Shown here: positions 23,808 to 35,566 of the stretch, in pieces | Numbering within the stretch: position 1 is the first letter of the stretch | Layout of the letters: every line of letters begins with the position of its first letter | NCBI GenBank assembly: GCA_030522415.1 | Contig: CM060109.1 | Coordinates: forward strand, 4,060,655-4,124,654 | Direction of reading: 5' to 3' | DNA: 64,000 nt | Origin: Channallabes apus | Lineage: Eukaryota > Chordata > Actinopteri > Siluriformes > Clariidae | Position numbers and translations under genes: made by a program | The notes under the pieces: generated by a model | What the model saw: only the letters and a program-made list of their open reading frames with translations | What the model was told of the DNA's origin: nothing | Databases searched by the model: none

Positions 23808-26143
23808 TTAAGGTATGTGTCCGGTGTGAACACGCTGGTGTTGATGGAGAGCACCTGGTCGATTAAAACTTTTCCCACACTGTAAACACTGATACGGCCA
23901 CTCTCCTGTGTGAATACGCTGGTGATCTTTGAGGGTACGTTGCTGTGAAAAACTCTTTCCACACTCGGAACACTGATACGGCCTCTCTCCTGTGTGAATA
24001 CGCTGGTGATCTTTGAGGGTACGTTGCTGAGTAAAACTCTTTCCACACTGTGAGCAATGATATGGCTTCTCTCCTGTGTGAATGCGTTGGTGTTTTTTTA
24101 AAGTACTGCGGCGAGGAAAACTCTTTTCGCACTGCGAACACTTATACGGCTTTTCTCCTGTGTGAATGCGTTGGTGTTTTTTTAAAGTACTGCGACAAGG
24201 AAAACTCTTTTCGCACTGGGAACACTTATACGGCATCCCTCCTGTGTGAAGGCGCTGGTGTTCATTAAGTGTACTCTGCCGAGTAAAATTTTTTCCACAC
24301 TGTGAGCACTGATACAGCTTTTCTCCAGAGTGAGTGCGCTGATGGACTTTAAGGGTTCTCTGATGAGTAAATCCTTTCCCACATTGTGAGCACTGATACC
24401 GCTTCTCTCTGGTATGGATGCGCTGGTGTTTTCGAAGAGTACTATTCTGAATAAAAATTTTTCCACACTGTGAGCACTGATATGGCCTCTCTCCGGTATG
24501 GATGCGCTGGTGTTTTCGAAGAGTACTCTGGCGCGGGAAACTCTTTCCACACTGTGAGCACTGATACGGCTTCTCTCCTGTGTGAATGCGCTGGTGTTCT
24601 CGAAATGTACTATTCTGAATAAAAGTTTTTCCACACTGTGAGCACTGATATGGCCTCTCACCGGTATGGATGCGCTGGTGTTTTCGAAGAGTACCCTGTC
24701 GCGCGAAACTCTTTCCACACTGTGAGCACTGATACGGCTTCTCTCCTGTGTGAATGCGTTGGTGGCTGCTTAAATTACTGTGGCGAGCAAAACTCTTTTC
24801 GCACTGGGTACACTTATACGGCTTCTCGCCAGTGTGAATGTGCTCGTGTTCTTGGAGATGACTCTTGTAATTAAAACATTTTCCGCACTGTGAGCAGTAA
24901 TACTGCTTCCCTCCTGTGTAAAGGCGCTGGTGTTCGTGAAGTGTACTCTTTTTCCCAAACTGTGAGCACTGATACGGCTTTTCTCCAGAGTGAATGCGTT
25001 GGTGTTGTCGAAATGCAGTATTCTGGATAAAAGTTTTTCCACACTGTGAGCACTGATATGGCCTCTCACCGGTATGGATGCACTGGTGTCTTCGAAGAGT
25101 ACCCTGTCTCGCGAAACTCTTTCCACACTGTGAGCACTGATACGGCTTCTCTCCTGTGTGAATGCGTTGGTGGCTGCTTAAATTACTGTGGCGAGCAAAA
25201 CTCTTTTCGCACTGGGTACACTTATACGGCTTCTCGCCAGTGTGAATGTGCTCGTGTTCTTGGAGATGACTCTTGTAATTAAAACATTTTCCGCACTGTG
25301 AGCAGTAATACTGCTTCCCTCCTGTGTAAAGGCGCTGGTGTTCGTGAAGTGTACTCTTTTTCCCAAACTGTGAGCACTGATACGGCTTTTCTCCAGAGTG
25401 AATGCGTTGGTGTTGTCGAAATGCAGTATTCTGGATAAAAGTTTTTCCACACTGTGAGCACTGATATGGCCTCTCACCGGTATGGATGCACTGGTGTCTT
25501 CGAAGAGTACCCTGTCTCGCGAAACTCTTTCCACACTGTGAGCACTGATACGGCTTCTCTCCTGTGTGAATGCGTTGGTGGCTGCTTAAATTACTGTGGC
25601 GAGCAAAACTCTTTTCGCACTGGGTACACTTATACGGCTTCTCGCCAGTGTGAATGCGCTCGTGTTCTTGGAGATGACTCTTGTAATTAAAACATTTTCC
25701 GCACTGTGAGCAGTAATACTGCTTCCCTCCTGTGTGAAGGCGCTGGTGTTCGTGAAGTGTACTCTTTTTCCCAAACTGTGAGCACTGATACGGCTTTTCT
25801 CCAGAGTGAATGCGTTGGTGTTGTCGAAATGCAGTATTCTGGATAAACGATTTTCCACACTGTGAGCATTGATACGGCCTCTCTCCGGTATGGATGCGCT
25901 GGTGTTTTCGAATAGTACCCTTCAGAGGGAAACTCTTCCCACTCTGTGAGCAATGATACGGCTTCTCTCCTTTGTGAATGCGCTGGTGTCTGTAAAGATT
26001 ACACCGATGAGTAAAACTCTTTCCACACTGTGAGCAGTGATACAGCTTCTCTACTGTATGAATGCACTTATGTGTTTTGAGGGCATTCTGATAAACAAAA
26101 CTCTTTCCACAGTCTGAGCAGTGGTGAACAGTGCTCTTTGATT
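23808..26143 (-). CDS. Zinc-finger exon of a PRDM9-like gene (28 C2H2 units)
   Basis: The acceptor (tttcacttccccag) is at 26144-26145 and the stop is TAA at 23808-23810. The exon opens [16 protein letters not shown] and encodes 28 units joined by TGEKPY-type linkers. Twenty-four have both cysteines, while unit 3 (CSQSGK) and units 5, 10 and 15 (CSQFGK, four residues short) do not. Units 4-8, 9-13 and 14-18 are three copies of one 408-bp block. Helix residues -1, 2, 3 and 6 differ between neighbours (QTAQ, RGTR, RSNS, YSHE) but not between blocks. Such arrays bind DNA, and in PRDM9 they set recombination hotspots. The phase joins cleanly to the SET exon at 26405. Assignment to prdm9 itself rather than a paralogue is not proven. 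Confidence 0.88.
24648..25871 (-). repeat. Three tandem 408-bp blocks (five fingers each)
   Basis: Block borders at the first Gln codon of each set: 25871-25464, 25463-25056 and 25055-24648. The copies differ by only a few changes (CGKS/CGKT, RLHT/RLYT, HERI/HEHI). The same four-residue deletion is in each short finger, so it predates the duplication. Recent unequal exchange or conversion is the simplest cause. Confidence 0.93.
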
Positions 26144-26404
26144 CTGGGGAAGTGAAAGCAAAAAAAAAACAGAAACTGAACATTTTTGATACATACAAGC
26201 TAAGTTTATTTTTTCAATAGCTTCCCTCTAGGGTAAAGGAGAAGATCTTAAACTTCTTGAGAGCTAAAGTCAAGCTTGTTAGTCCTCCTGCCTAATAGGG
26301 TGCCACTGCAGATCCAGACAAACCTCAAATTTTCAGGCTTATTTACTTTAAACTATAATTAAATAGAACTGAAGCGATTTACAGTAAGCATGAACAAACT
26401 TTAC

Positions 26405-26595
26405 CATTCGTGGAGCACTTTTGGTTCCACAGGTAGGCAAAGGCAGGACTGAGATCTTTGGCGTACTTCTCTTCATACCACACTAAGAGCTCCTGTCCTG
26501 GGTTAATGGGTCGACAGCACCGATACAGAATTCCACCTCGATACTGAAATGCCACAAGATTCTGTTCTTCGCCATTACGAGCGCAATTCACATAC
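26405..26595 (-). CDS. PRDM9-like gene, second half of the PR/SET domain
   Basis: A 191-nt exon with acceptor cttatag and donor G|GTAAAG. It reads [20 protein letters not shown], then [20 protein letters not shown] and [10 protein letters not shown]. This is the methyltransferase-type PR/SET core of PRDM9/PRDM7 proteins, which trimethylate histone H3 at K4 and K36. The tyrosines matching human PRDM9 Y341 and Y357 (numbering from memory) are kept. The glycine normally after the WY pair is Glu here. Its phase fits both the upstream exon (AG|G) and the finger exon (G|AA). Confidence 0.85.
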
Positions 26596-26725
26596 CTATA
26601 AGAAAGTGGCAGAAAGGGTGAAAAATTACATCAGAGTCAAGAAAAAGTATGAGACATACAACAGTGATAAGAATAAGACAAATTCATTACAAAAATCAGG
26701 AGCTGTAAACTGTGACTAAACAAAG

Positions 26726-27056
26726 TCAAGCCTTTATTTGTCACATATACATTACTACACAGTAGTATGATTCGAATGATTCAGCACTCCTGGAGCAGAT
26801 AGGGTTTAGGGCCCAACAATGGCAACCTGGAGAAGCTCAGTGGTTAAGGCATCGGAAGGTCCCAGGTTCAAAACCCACGACCACCAAGTTGCCACTGTTG
26901 GGCCCTTAACCCTCAACTGCTCAGATGTATAATGAGATCAAAATGTAAGTCGCTCTGGATACAGGAATCTACCTGTTGTCTAAAAGTAAATGTAAACCAC
27001 CGACCTTACGATCGTTAACTCAGTGCCTTAGCCCTCTGACCTACCACTGTACCAAC
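26726..27056 (-). repeat. tRNA-derived SINE, split by another SINE, in the PRDM9-like intron
   Basis: The minus-strand head is at 27056-27000 (gttggtacagtggtaggtca, box-A-like). It resumes at about 26822 with ccaggttgccattgttgggc and ends with gtgacaaataaaggcttgac. The plus-strand SINE at 26823-26999 lies between. Confidence 0.55.
26823..26999 (+). repeat. tRNA-derived SINE, inserted in the other SINE
   Basis: Box A agctcagtggttaagg and box B ggttcaaaaccc, then gttgccactgttgggccctt and a TAAATGTAAA tail. Same family as 28779-28975 and 39572-39765. It lies between two PR/SET exons. Confidence 0.7.
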
Positions 27057-27071
27057 AACTGGAGTCCTCAC

Positions 27072-27139
27072 CTCATCCAATTTGCATGCACTTCGCTTGT
27101 GGCATCTATGTATTCTTCACACAGCCTGCTCCTGTAGAT
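27072..27139 (-). CDS. PRDM9-like gene, upstream PR/SET exon (68 nt)
   Basis: Acceptor ttttctacag and donor AG|GTGAGG. Reads IYRSRLCEEYIDATSEVHAN then WMR across the junction, matching the segment before NWMRYVNCAR in PRDM9. Earlier exons (KRAB-like, SSXRD, first half of PR/SET) were not found on the minus strand up to 64 kb, so they are lost, distant or absent. The true start codon is unknown. Confidence 0.8.
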
Positions 27140-27344
27140 CTGTAGAAAAACACCATATGTTTCCTTTTTTTTTATTAATTAATGAATGCCTTAAAATTAA
27201 ATGAGGTGCACAGCCACATGAATCAGAATAAGGTCAAATTGTTCCAATATCATGAACGCAGTTGAATAAATGTTCTTGATCATATCTTTAGTTTTACAGA
27301 AAAAGTTTTAAAGTAACTTCTCGGGTTCTGGAATTTATGTGGAT

Positions 27345-27545
27345 GTTTTTGACACAACCCACCTAAACATTGTTGCACACTAAGTATACCCTTCATGGAA
27401 CATATTCCCTACTGACAGCTGTCTCTTTCAGCTGGATAAGGTCCCCTGCCCACTGCAAAAAAAATGTTCATGAATGATTTAAGGTAAATGACAGAGTTCA
27501 AGCCTCCAATAATGAACTGGAATCCATATTCTTTCGCCATGCCAG
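27345..27545 (+). pseudogene. Short Tc1-like transposase fragment
   Basis: The sequence acaacccacctaaacattgt, then cagctgtctctttcagctgg and cactgcaaaaa, resembles the region around the second catalytic Asp in a widespread fish Tc1-type transposase. Frames are broken. This is an old fragment. Confidence 0.45.
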
Positions 27546-27604
27546 CTTCTATGGCTATATTCATGGCATTTTTGTTATTCAAAAACTAGATAAGATGCTT
27601 AAAA

Positions 27605-28480
<876 letters not shown>

Positions 28481-28778
28481 TTATGTCCAGAAACTGTTGG
28501 TGATATTCTTTCGGATGGGTTTTAGACTTCTGTTTTTTTCCTAGATCAGGGTAGATGTTCGGCTTTTTGAGGTTCCATGGCTAAACGGATGATGAAAAGG
28601 ATGTTCAAGTCAACTTTCAGATTCTCTAAATGTGTTTTAGTATGTAAACCATGTGGGCGAATATAGTTTGGTTTCTGTTGATAGATGTTGATTTGTGAAG
28701 ACTGCTGGATATGCTGGATTTTCCTTATTTGTTCTCAGCTTGATTGTATATTTTAGTGCCAATTTTAATCGTATTTTT

Positions 28779-28975
28779 ACATTTACATTTAGGCATTTGG
28801 CAGACGCTCTCATCGAGAAATTACATTACATTTGTATCTCATTACACAACTGAGCAGTTCAGGGTTAAGGGCCTTGTTCAAGGACCCAACAGTGGCAACT
28901 TGGTGGTTGTGGGGTTTGAACCTGGGATCTTCCGAACCATAGTCCAATGCCTTAACCACTGAGCTACCCGTTTTC
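28779..28975 (-). repeat. tRNA-derived SINE in the I/Nimb LINE
   Basis: Minus strand: box A gtagctcagtggttaaggc and box B ggttcaaacccc, then gttgccactgttgggtcctt and tail gcctaaatgtaaatgtaa. Nearly identical to 39572-39765. Confidence 0.85.
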
Positions 28976-29150
28976 CAAGGAGGGTTCATTAGCTTCAACA
29001 TACGGACTTTGGATTGTGATGTTCTGTAGGCTCCTAATGCCAGTCGTATGATTTGATGTAGTAGTGTCCAGAAGGCGTATGTATGATTTCCTGACTGAAC
29101 CATGAATTACACTTCCATAATCCAGTTTTTGATTGAATTAGAGTTCTATA

Positions 29151-29960
29151 TATACTCAGCAAAAAAAGAAACGTCCTCTGACTTTCAACTGTTTTTACTT
29201 TCAGTAAACTTAAATATTTGTATGAACAGTAAAAGAATCAACACCATAAGACATAAACTAAAAATGTTTCACAATGTGTCCCTGAATGAAGGGAGGCTCA
29301 AAATCAGTCAGTACCAGTCAGTATCTGGTGGCCACCAGCTGCTTGAAGTACTGCAGTGCATCTACTCCTCATGGACTGGACCAGATTTGTTAGTTCTTGC
29401 TGTGAGATGTTACCCCACTCTTCCACCAAGGCACCTGCAAGTTGTTGTGGCCATCCTGTACCTGTCACGCAGGTGTGATATTCGGATGTACCCATCCTGT
29501 GCAGGTGTTGTTACACGTGGTCTTCCACTGCGAGGATGATCAGCTGTCCTTCCTGTCTCCCTGTAGCGCTGTCTTAGGCGTCTCACAGTGCGGACATGGC
29601 AATTTATTGCCCTAGCCACATCAGCAGTCCTCATGCCTCCATGCAGCATGCCTAATGCAGGTTCACTGGACCCTGGGCATCTTTCTTTGGGTGTTTTTCA
29701 TAGTTGGTAGACAAGTCTCTTTAGTGTCCTGCGTTTTTAGAACTGTGACCTTGAATGCCTACTTCCTGTAAGCTGTTAAGGTCTTAACGACCATTCCACA
29801 GGTGGAGGTGAATTAATTGATTATGGTTAATTGAACATGCATGGACAACATTGTTTAAACCCTTTACAATGAAGATCTGTAAAGTTATTTAGATTTTTAC
29901 AACATTATTGTTGAAATACACATTCCTGAAAAAGGGGCGTTTCTTTTTTTGCTGAGTATA
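29151..29960 (-). mobile_element. Deleted Tc1/mariner element with intact ends
   Basis: The ends are tatactcagcaaaaaaagaa and its complement. TA duplication lies in a TATA context, so the boundary is uncertain by 2 bp. The minus strand at 29649-29410 keeps the DNA-binding part of a transposase (MRTADVARAINCHVRTVRRL, then RSGRPRVTTPAQDGYI). The catalytic region is gone, so it could only move in trans. It lies in the I/Nimb LINE. Confidence 0.8.
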
Positions 29961-30199
29961 TATTTATCAAAGCCGAACAATTCTTAAGAAGTTTAATGTG
30001 TGGAATAAAAGTAAAAAAGAATAAAATAAATTAGTCTCTTTAACGACTTTAATGGGGGTTCCATCCATAAACAACTCTGGTTCGTTATGTAGTGATCGAA
30101 GTTGGCAAAAATGCATGCAGACGGTTTTTGAGAACTTGAAGCCATTCTGTATTGACCAAGTTAGTATTTTATTTATCTTCTGTTGGATTTTCCGCTCAA

Positions 30200-31000
30200 T
30201 AGCTCAAATGTTCTTACTTCTGTAGCAAATGCAGATATAAGCTACATATAGACTACAATGTACATCCGAACCGATGTTAACAATACTATTAATCTTAATA
30301 TTAAAAAATGTTACAGATAAAATGCTTCCTTGAGGTACTCCAAATTCTTGTTTGTGTAATTTCGATAATGTGTTTGCTACTTTGACTCTAAAAACTATCA
30401 AATAAGAAACTTTGAATAAAAATAGGTAAACGTTCTCTAAAATTCATTTGATACAAATCGTTTAAAATTTCTTGTTTCCATGTTGTGTCGTAGGCCTTCT
30501 CTAGATCAAAAAATACTGCCACTGTTGAATTGAATCATTCTGTTTGATGTGCTGTATTTGTGGACCATTGTTTGCTCCTTTCATTTTTCGTATCAGTTCA
30601 CATATTTTATAGGTTGGAAACATATCTTCTCCAGCTTTCCTTTTGACTTCATTTATGGTTCTTCTTGCTTGTGCTCTCTTCATTTTAAGTGTGATAAGAT
30701 TTGTTGTTGTTGGTTATATGAAGAAAAGTCTTTCAGCTTTTTTCATTTCTATTATAGCCTCCTTACACCTCTCATTAAACCATGGAATTCGTTTAGATGT
30801 TTTATTTAGAGATGTTCTTGGAACTGTAGTTTTTGCTACAGCTATGAGAGTTTCTGTAAATTTCTGCATAGTGTCTGGGCTATGATCTGAGAGTTCAGCA
30901 AATTTTTCATAGCAGAGAGATTGAAAATGATACCGGTTTGCCTTTTTTATTTGCCATCTTTGTACTTTTACTTCTTCTCTTTCTCTTCCCAATAACTATA
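30200..31000 (-). pseudogene. I/Nimb LINE reverse transcriptase, deleted
   Basis: NKTSKRIPWFNERCKEAIIE and KAERLFFI precede the RT. VAVFFDLEKAYDTTWKQEIL at about 30540-30480 is the catalytic A block, and GVPQGSILSVTFFNIKINSI at about 30345 is the B block. The segment between IRKMKGANNG and the A block is missing, and no clean YxDD box is left. Confidence 0.75.
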
Positions 31001-31079
31001 ATTGGGAAATGATCACTTCCACATAGATCTTGATGTACTTTCCATGATAAATCTAAAAAAAGTTCAGGCAGACAAATTG

Positions 31080-31623
31080 TCAAAAGTCGATTGCGGAGTA
31101 TGTTCCATGTCCTGGGTGTAGATATACCCATCGATCATTTAAAATACATAGGGTATGGTTTTCAATAAAAACTTCAATCTTCATTCCTTTTGCATTGCAG
31201 TGATTACTACCCCAAAGGTAGTTATGGCTATTTAGACCTCCCATTAAGATAAAGTTGAGCAACTAGTTGGTCTAGGGCCATGTGAGATAGATTTAAATCT
31301 GGTGGGATGTAAAGAGAACAGATTGTGATGGTTTTCTGTAGTGTCAGTCGTACTGCTGTTACCTGTAAATTGCTGTTAAAACTGATATGACTGTGAATCA
31401 TATCATCTCTAATTAAAATAGTTGTTCCACCAGAAGCTCGCTTGTTATTAGGACCAAAAGTATTAAAAACAAAGTTTTTAAAAGTGAAAGCATTATCTGA
31501 TGGTAGCTGTGTCTCTTGAAGGCATACAGCAATCGGGTTGACGGTTGCAGTTAGACGTTGCAACTCCGCTAAATTAGCCCGAACACCATGACAGTTCCAC
31601 TGAATTATAACATTTTCCATCAT
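31080..31623 (-). pseudogene. I/Nimb LINE endonuclease
   Basis: MENVIIQWNCHGVRANLAEL, AVCLQETQLP and ICSLYIPPDLNLS are the endonuclease N-terminal motifs. LMGGLNSHNYLWGS replaces the usual GGDFN-type block. A frame change lies at about 31250. Confidence 0.8.
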
Positions 31624-31948
31624 CTATTAGGAAGAACAGGGACAGTTGTCCTTATTCTGCTTTTAGGGGAAGGGCTTCTGCTGGGCTGTTCACGGTCTTT
31701 CATTTCTGCATCTTTAATTTGTCTTGTTTTTGAAGTATCACTCTTTGATTGTGTGATACTTAATTTCCTGTTACTTTTATTTGCTTTTTCGTTCTCGTTT
31801 GTTGAACTCTGGTCAGTATGGAGGTCGTCAGTAGGAGATCCACTCTGGACTCCTGTATTCTTTGTCCTTGGGAGGGGATTATTGTGCTTGATGGTTTGGG
31901 GTTTATCTTTATGCAGCCAGGTGATATCTGTCTGGCAATCAACTGTCT

Positions 31949-32478
31949 TTACAGTTTTTTTGACAACGTTTCGTTTAAAGCGAAAACAGGAGCAGGAGCC
32001 ACTATCTTCCTTGCTTCAGGGTAACTGATCCTCTTTAAACATATGACCTTCTGTATTTCTTTTTCTTTGATCCACATGGGACATTGTTTTGATGCAGCTG
32101 AGTGATTGCCTGAGCAATTACAACATTTGAATGACCTTTCACAGCTCTCTTTGTCATTGCCTCCTTCGCCAAAATTACAACAGATGTGCTTTTTTTGCAT
32201 CCATTCGATCCATGACCGTATTTTTGGCAGTTGAAATACCTAAGGGGATTGGGTATGAAGAGATCTACTGGACCACTTAGATACCCAATCAGAATTCTTT
32301 CTGGGATTTTTGGTTTATTGAATGTGATGTATGTATTTGTTTTAATTACTCGTTCTTTTCTTTTGATTATTATTCTTTTTACATTTACCGTCGCACTCAC
32401 CACTGCGGGAAAACTACAGCAGCCAAAATAAATCAGTTGTATTTTAAAGTTATTCGTGAAATGACTGCCAGGTAGCAC
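31949..32478 (-). pseudogene. I/Nimb LINE ORF1 with zinc knuckles
   Basis: TNTYITFNKPKIPERILIGY and PNPLRYFNCQKYGHGSNGC (first knuckle), then CCNCSGNHSAASKQCPMW (later knuckle) and EIQKVICLKRISYPEARKIV. Gag-like RNA-binding protein. Frames differ between the halves. Confidence 0.8.
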
Positions 32479-32480
32479 AA

Positions 32481-33174
32481 AGTGACATTTATTGCTATAA
32501 AATATATATATATAAATTAATAAATATAATTAAGTCATAAAGTCTTAACAATATGTTGTATTGAATAAATACTACAGTGATTGTAATTTCCACATCTGAG
32601 AACTTTATACAACAAATCGCAAATCAAAAATCTGAACCAGAGATATTGATATTTATTGTACAGTATAATAATTCATCAAAAAAAAAAAAAAAAAACACTG
32701 GTTAAATGTTGTTTTGACAGATGATCAAGTTCACTAGCTAATAATTTTATTTGTACAAAGAATGAACTGTTATCTCTGTTTGTATCTGTTTGTTATTTTA
32801 AAAAATACGTTAAAAAATACATCAAACTTAAAACATAGGAATAACTGGTAAAATAGACTTTTAGAATAAAACATTACAATCACTCAAAAAAGACACACTA
32901 AAAATGTTGTGTTGTTTCTGTAAACACATCCTTGGGGGGTTTATGCTGGGTCAAAATTCTGGGTTATTTCGGGTACTTTAAACACACTCTTGTGTTGCTC
33001 ATGTTGGGTCAAATGGGATGTAGTGAGTCATTTACAAATGAACACCTGGTTGGGTTATTTTTACCCAACAACTGGTTTATTCTTTTTTGTGTGGTTTCTC
33101 CAAACGGCAGCCTGCAAAATGTTTGAAATATTACTTTTATTGTGTCATAAGTGTAGTTTTCGGAGATTTGAGCT
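32481..33174. other. AT-rich spacer, nothing recognised
   Basis: Includes a TA run near 32503 and an A-run at 32678-32695. No gene or repeat family was identified. Confidence 0.4.
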
Positions 33175-33840
33175 AGAGACCTGCACGGAGTGCGGCGCGG
33201 GACAAGAGTTGATGGGTGAATGCGGGTGCGGGCGGTAAGGTCCGTATGTATGTGCTGGTTGCTGGAGAATAAAATTAATTGCGGGACTCCCACAAAATTT
33301 TATTATCTCAAAATTAATTTATTGAAAACAAATACTATATTATTTATCTACTGCACAAAAGCAACAAGAACGACTAAATTTAAATTAAAACTATTTACAG
33401 GTGCAAAGTCGGAACTTGCTTATATTTATTGAGAAATGAGGATAACTTATGTTCAATGTTTGGACATTGCTGAAGTCAAAAAATCCTAACGTTCTGAAGC
33501 AGTATTAGGCCAAATGCTTTTCTGTTTGACCACTTGAGAAATCAATGTTTATTATTATTTAGTCTCATTGCAAAATTATTAGCCTATTTCTAACAGTTCT
33601 GATTGTATGTTCTGAAAAGATCCTCGTTCGTGTCCATGTTCATCATTGCATTTAGTCAAACTCAATTAAAACGAAACATTTATTTTCAGTTTCTTTTTTA
33701 TATATACTCAAAAGGGAAGCAATTGAAACAAATAACAGAGTAGCGGGAAGAAGCAGTAAAAATAAAATTACTTATATGTTTACCTGCGGGCGGGAGCGGG
33801 ACAAAACTTGAATACTACAGCGGGAGCAGGAGAAAATAAT
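33175..33840. repeat. Probable non-autonomous DNA transposon with GCGGGAGCGGGAC-type words
   Basis: Starts near gagacctgcacggagtgcgg and ends near gcgggcgggagcgggacaaa, with AT-rich sequence between. The layout resembles hAT-derived repeats, but no inverted repeats or duplication could be confirmed. Confidence 0.3.
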
Positions 33841-33904
33841 ATATATTTTATAATCAGGGAATCTTATTCCTATTTATCCTGGTTTGTTGTTCTTTTAGTG
33901 TTAC

Positions 33905-34110
33905 TGTGTGTGCTTTATAATGCCAGACAACATTCAAAAGCAAATTATTCACCCTCCCCAGGTGTGAATCAGCTGTTCTCACCTATACATTCAGAGAAAC
34001 TGAAATGCACCTCTCCACACTTTAAGACCTGGATTCTGAAGACCTGCAGTGATTCAGGCCTCTTTTTAAATTTGTGCAAATTTCATCTTCTGGATTCTAC
34101 ACCGCGTTGC
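33905..34110. repeat. Dispersed repeat, copy 1 (second at 40375-40585)
   Basis: tgccagacaacattcaaa, tgaatcagctgttctcacct, aatgcacctctccacacttt and cagtgattcaggcctctttt recur with few changes at 40385-40560. Family unknown. Confidence 0.6.
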
Positions 34111-35455
34111 AAATTATTATGCAAATTGGACGCAAGTGTCATAAACATTAAATGTTTAGTTTTTAAATGAAACTCATGGATGGTGTGTCTCAGGGCTCTT
34201 TGGATAACTGAAATGAATCTCAGACACATGTGATAATTAGTTTGCCAGATGAGCCCAATTCAAGGAAAAGTACTGAAGAAAGTTGTTCCACATTATTAAG
34301 CAGGCCACAGGTTTCAAGCAATATGGGAAAGAAAAAGGATCTCTGCTGCTGAAAAGCGTCAAATATTGCAATGCCTTGGACAAGGTATAAAAACATTAGA
34401 TATTTCATGAAAACTTAAGCGTGATCATCGTACTGTGAAGACATTTGTGGCTGATTCAGCGCACAGACAGGGTTGTGCAGATAAAGGCAGAATGAAGGTT
34501 TCTGCAAGACAAATTCATTGAATTAAGAGAGTAGCTGCTGAAATGCCATTACAAAGCAGCAAACAGATATTTGAAGCTGCTGGTGCCTCTGGAGTCCCGT
34601 GAACCTCAAGGTGTAGGATCCTTTAAAGGCTTGCAGTTGTGCATAAACCTACTATTCGACCTCCCCTAATCAATGCTCACAAGCAGAAACGGTTGCAGTG
34701 GGCCCAGGCATACATGAAGACTAATTTTCAAACAGTCTTGTTTACTGATGAGTGTCGTGCAACTCTGGATGGTCCAGGTGGATGGAGTAGTGGATGGTTG
34801 GTGGATGGCCACCATGTCCCAACAAGGCTGCGACGTCAACAAGGAGGTGCCGGAGTCATGTTTTGGGCCAGAATGATGGTGAGAGACCTGGTAGGTCGCT
34901 TTAGGGTACCTGAAGGTGTGAAAATGACCTCTGCAAAGTATATTGACTGATCACTTTCTTCCATGGTACAAAAAGAAGAACCGTGCCTTCCGTAACAAAA
35001 TCATCTTCATGCACGACAATGCACCATCTCATGCTGCAAAGAATACCTCTGTGTCATTGGCTGCCATGTGAATAAAAGATGAGAAGCTCATGGTGTGGCC
35101 ACCATCCTGCCCTGACCTCAACCCCATTGAAAACCTTTGGAGAATCCTCAAAAGATCTATGAGGGTGGGAGGCAGTTCGCATCAAAATCCCTATTTTGAT
35201 ATCCTGCAAAGAAATTCAAGCAGAAACTGTCCAAAAACTCACAAGTTCAATGGATGCAAGAATTGTGAAGGTGATATCAAAGAAGGGGTCCTATGTGAAG
35301 ATGTAACATGCCCTGTTAGGATGTTTTGATTGAAATAGCTTTTGATTTCTTTACATATGAACTCCTAAAGCTGCAAATTCATCAAAAGCCCATTTTCTGT
35401 TCTTTATAGCCTATAAAATGTTTTAACTCTGTTGAACATAATTTGGAATAGTACA
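34110..35455 (+). pseudogene. Tc1/mariner transposon with decayed transposase
   Basis: The 5' end carries gcgttgcaaattattatgca and the 3' end carries a weakly matching inverted copy (about 35440). Coding words: VLFTDECRATLDGPGGWSSG (first Asp), QGGAGVMFWARMMVRDLVGR, FRVPEGVKMTSAKYID, a stop, then IFMHDNAPSHAAKNTSVSLA (second Asp) and PSCPDLNPIENLWRILKRS (third acidic residue). At least three stops or frame shifts occur. It is an inactive copy. Confidence 0.82.
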
Positions 35456-35475
35456 TTTTCAGTAAAAAAAAAAAA

Positions 35476-35476
35476 T

Positions 35477-35566
<90 letters not shown>
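35476..35566. repeat. (TA)n microsatellite
   Basis: A-run followed by a long TA run with one TT break. Frames through it are artefacts. Confidence 0.95.

Noticed and set aside
24648..25871. CRISPR-like spaced repeats
   Set aside because: The repeats are coding zinc fingers with no spacers, in a vertebrate context.
23863..25953. Many frames on both strands across the finger array ([20 protein letters not shown] types)
   Set aside because: Shadows of the repeated finger codons in other frames.
33808..34170. A 120-codon frame with a hydrophobic segment
   Set aside because: Covers the dispersed repeat and a transposon end, and the repeated copy at 40.4 kb is not open in the same way.
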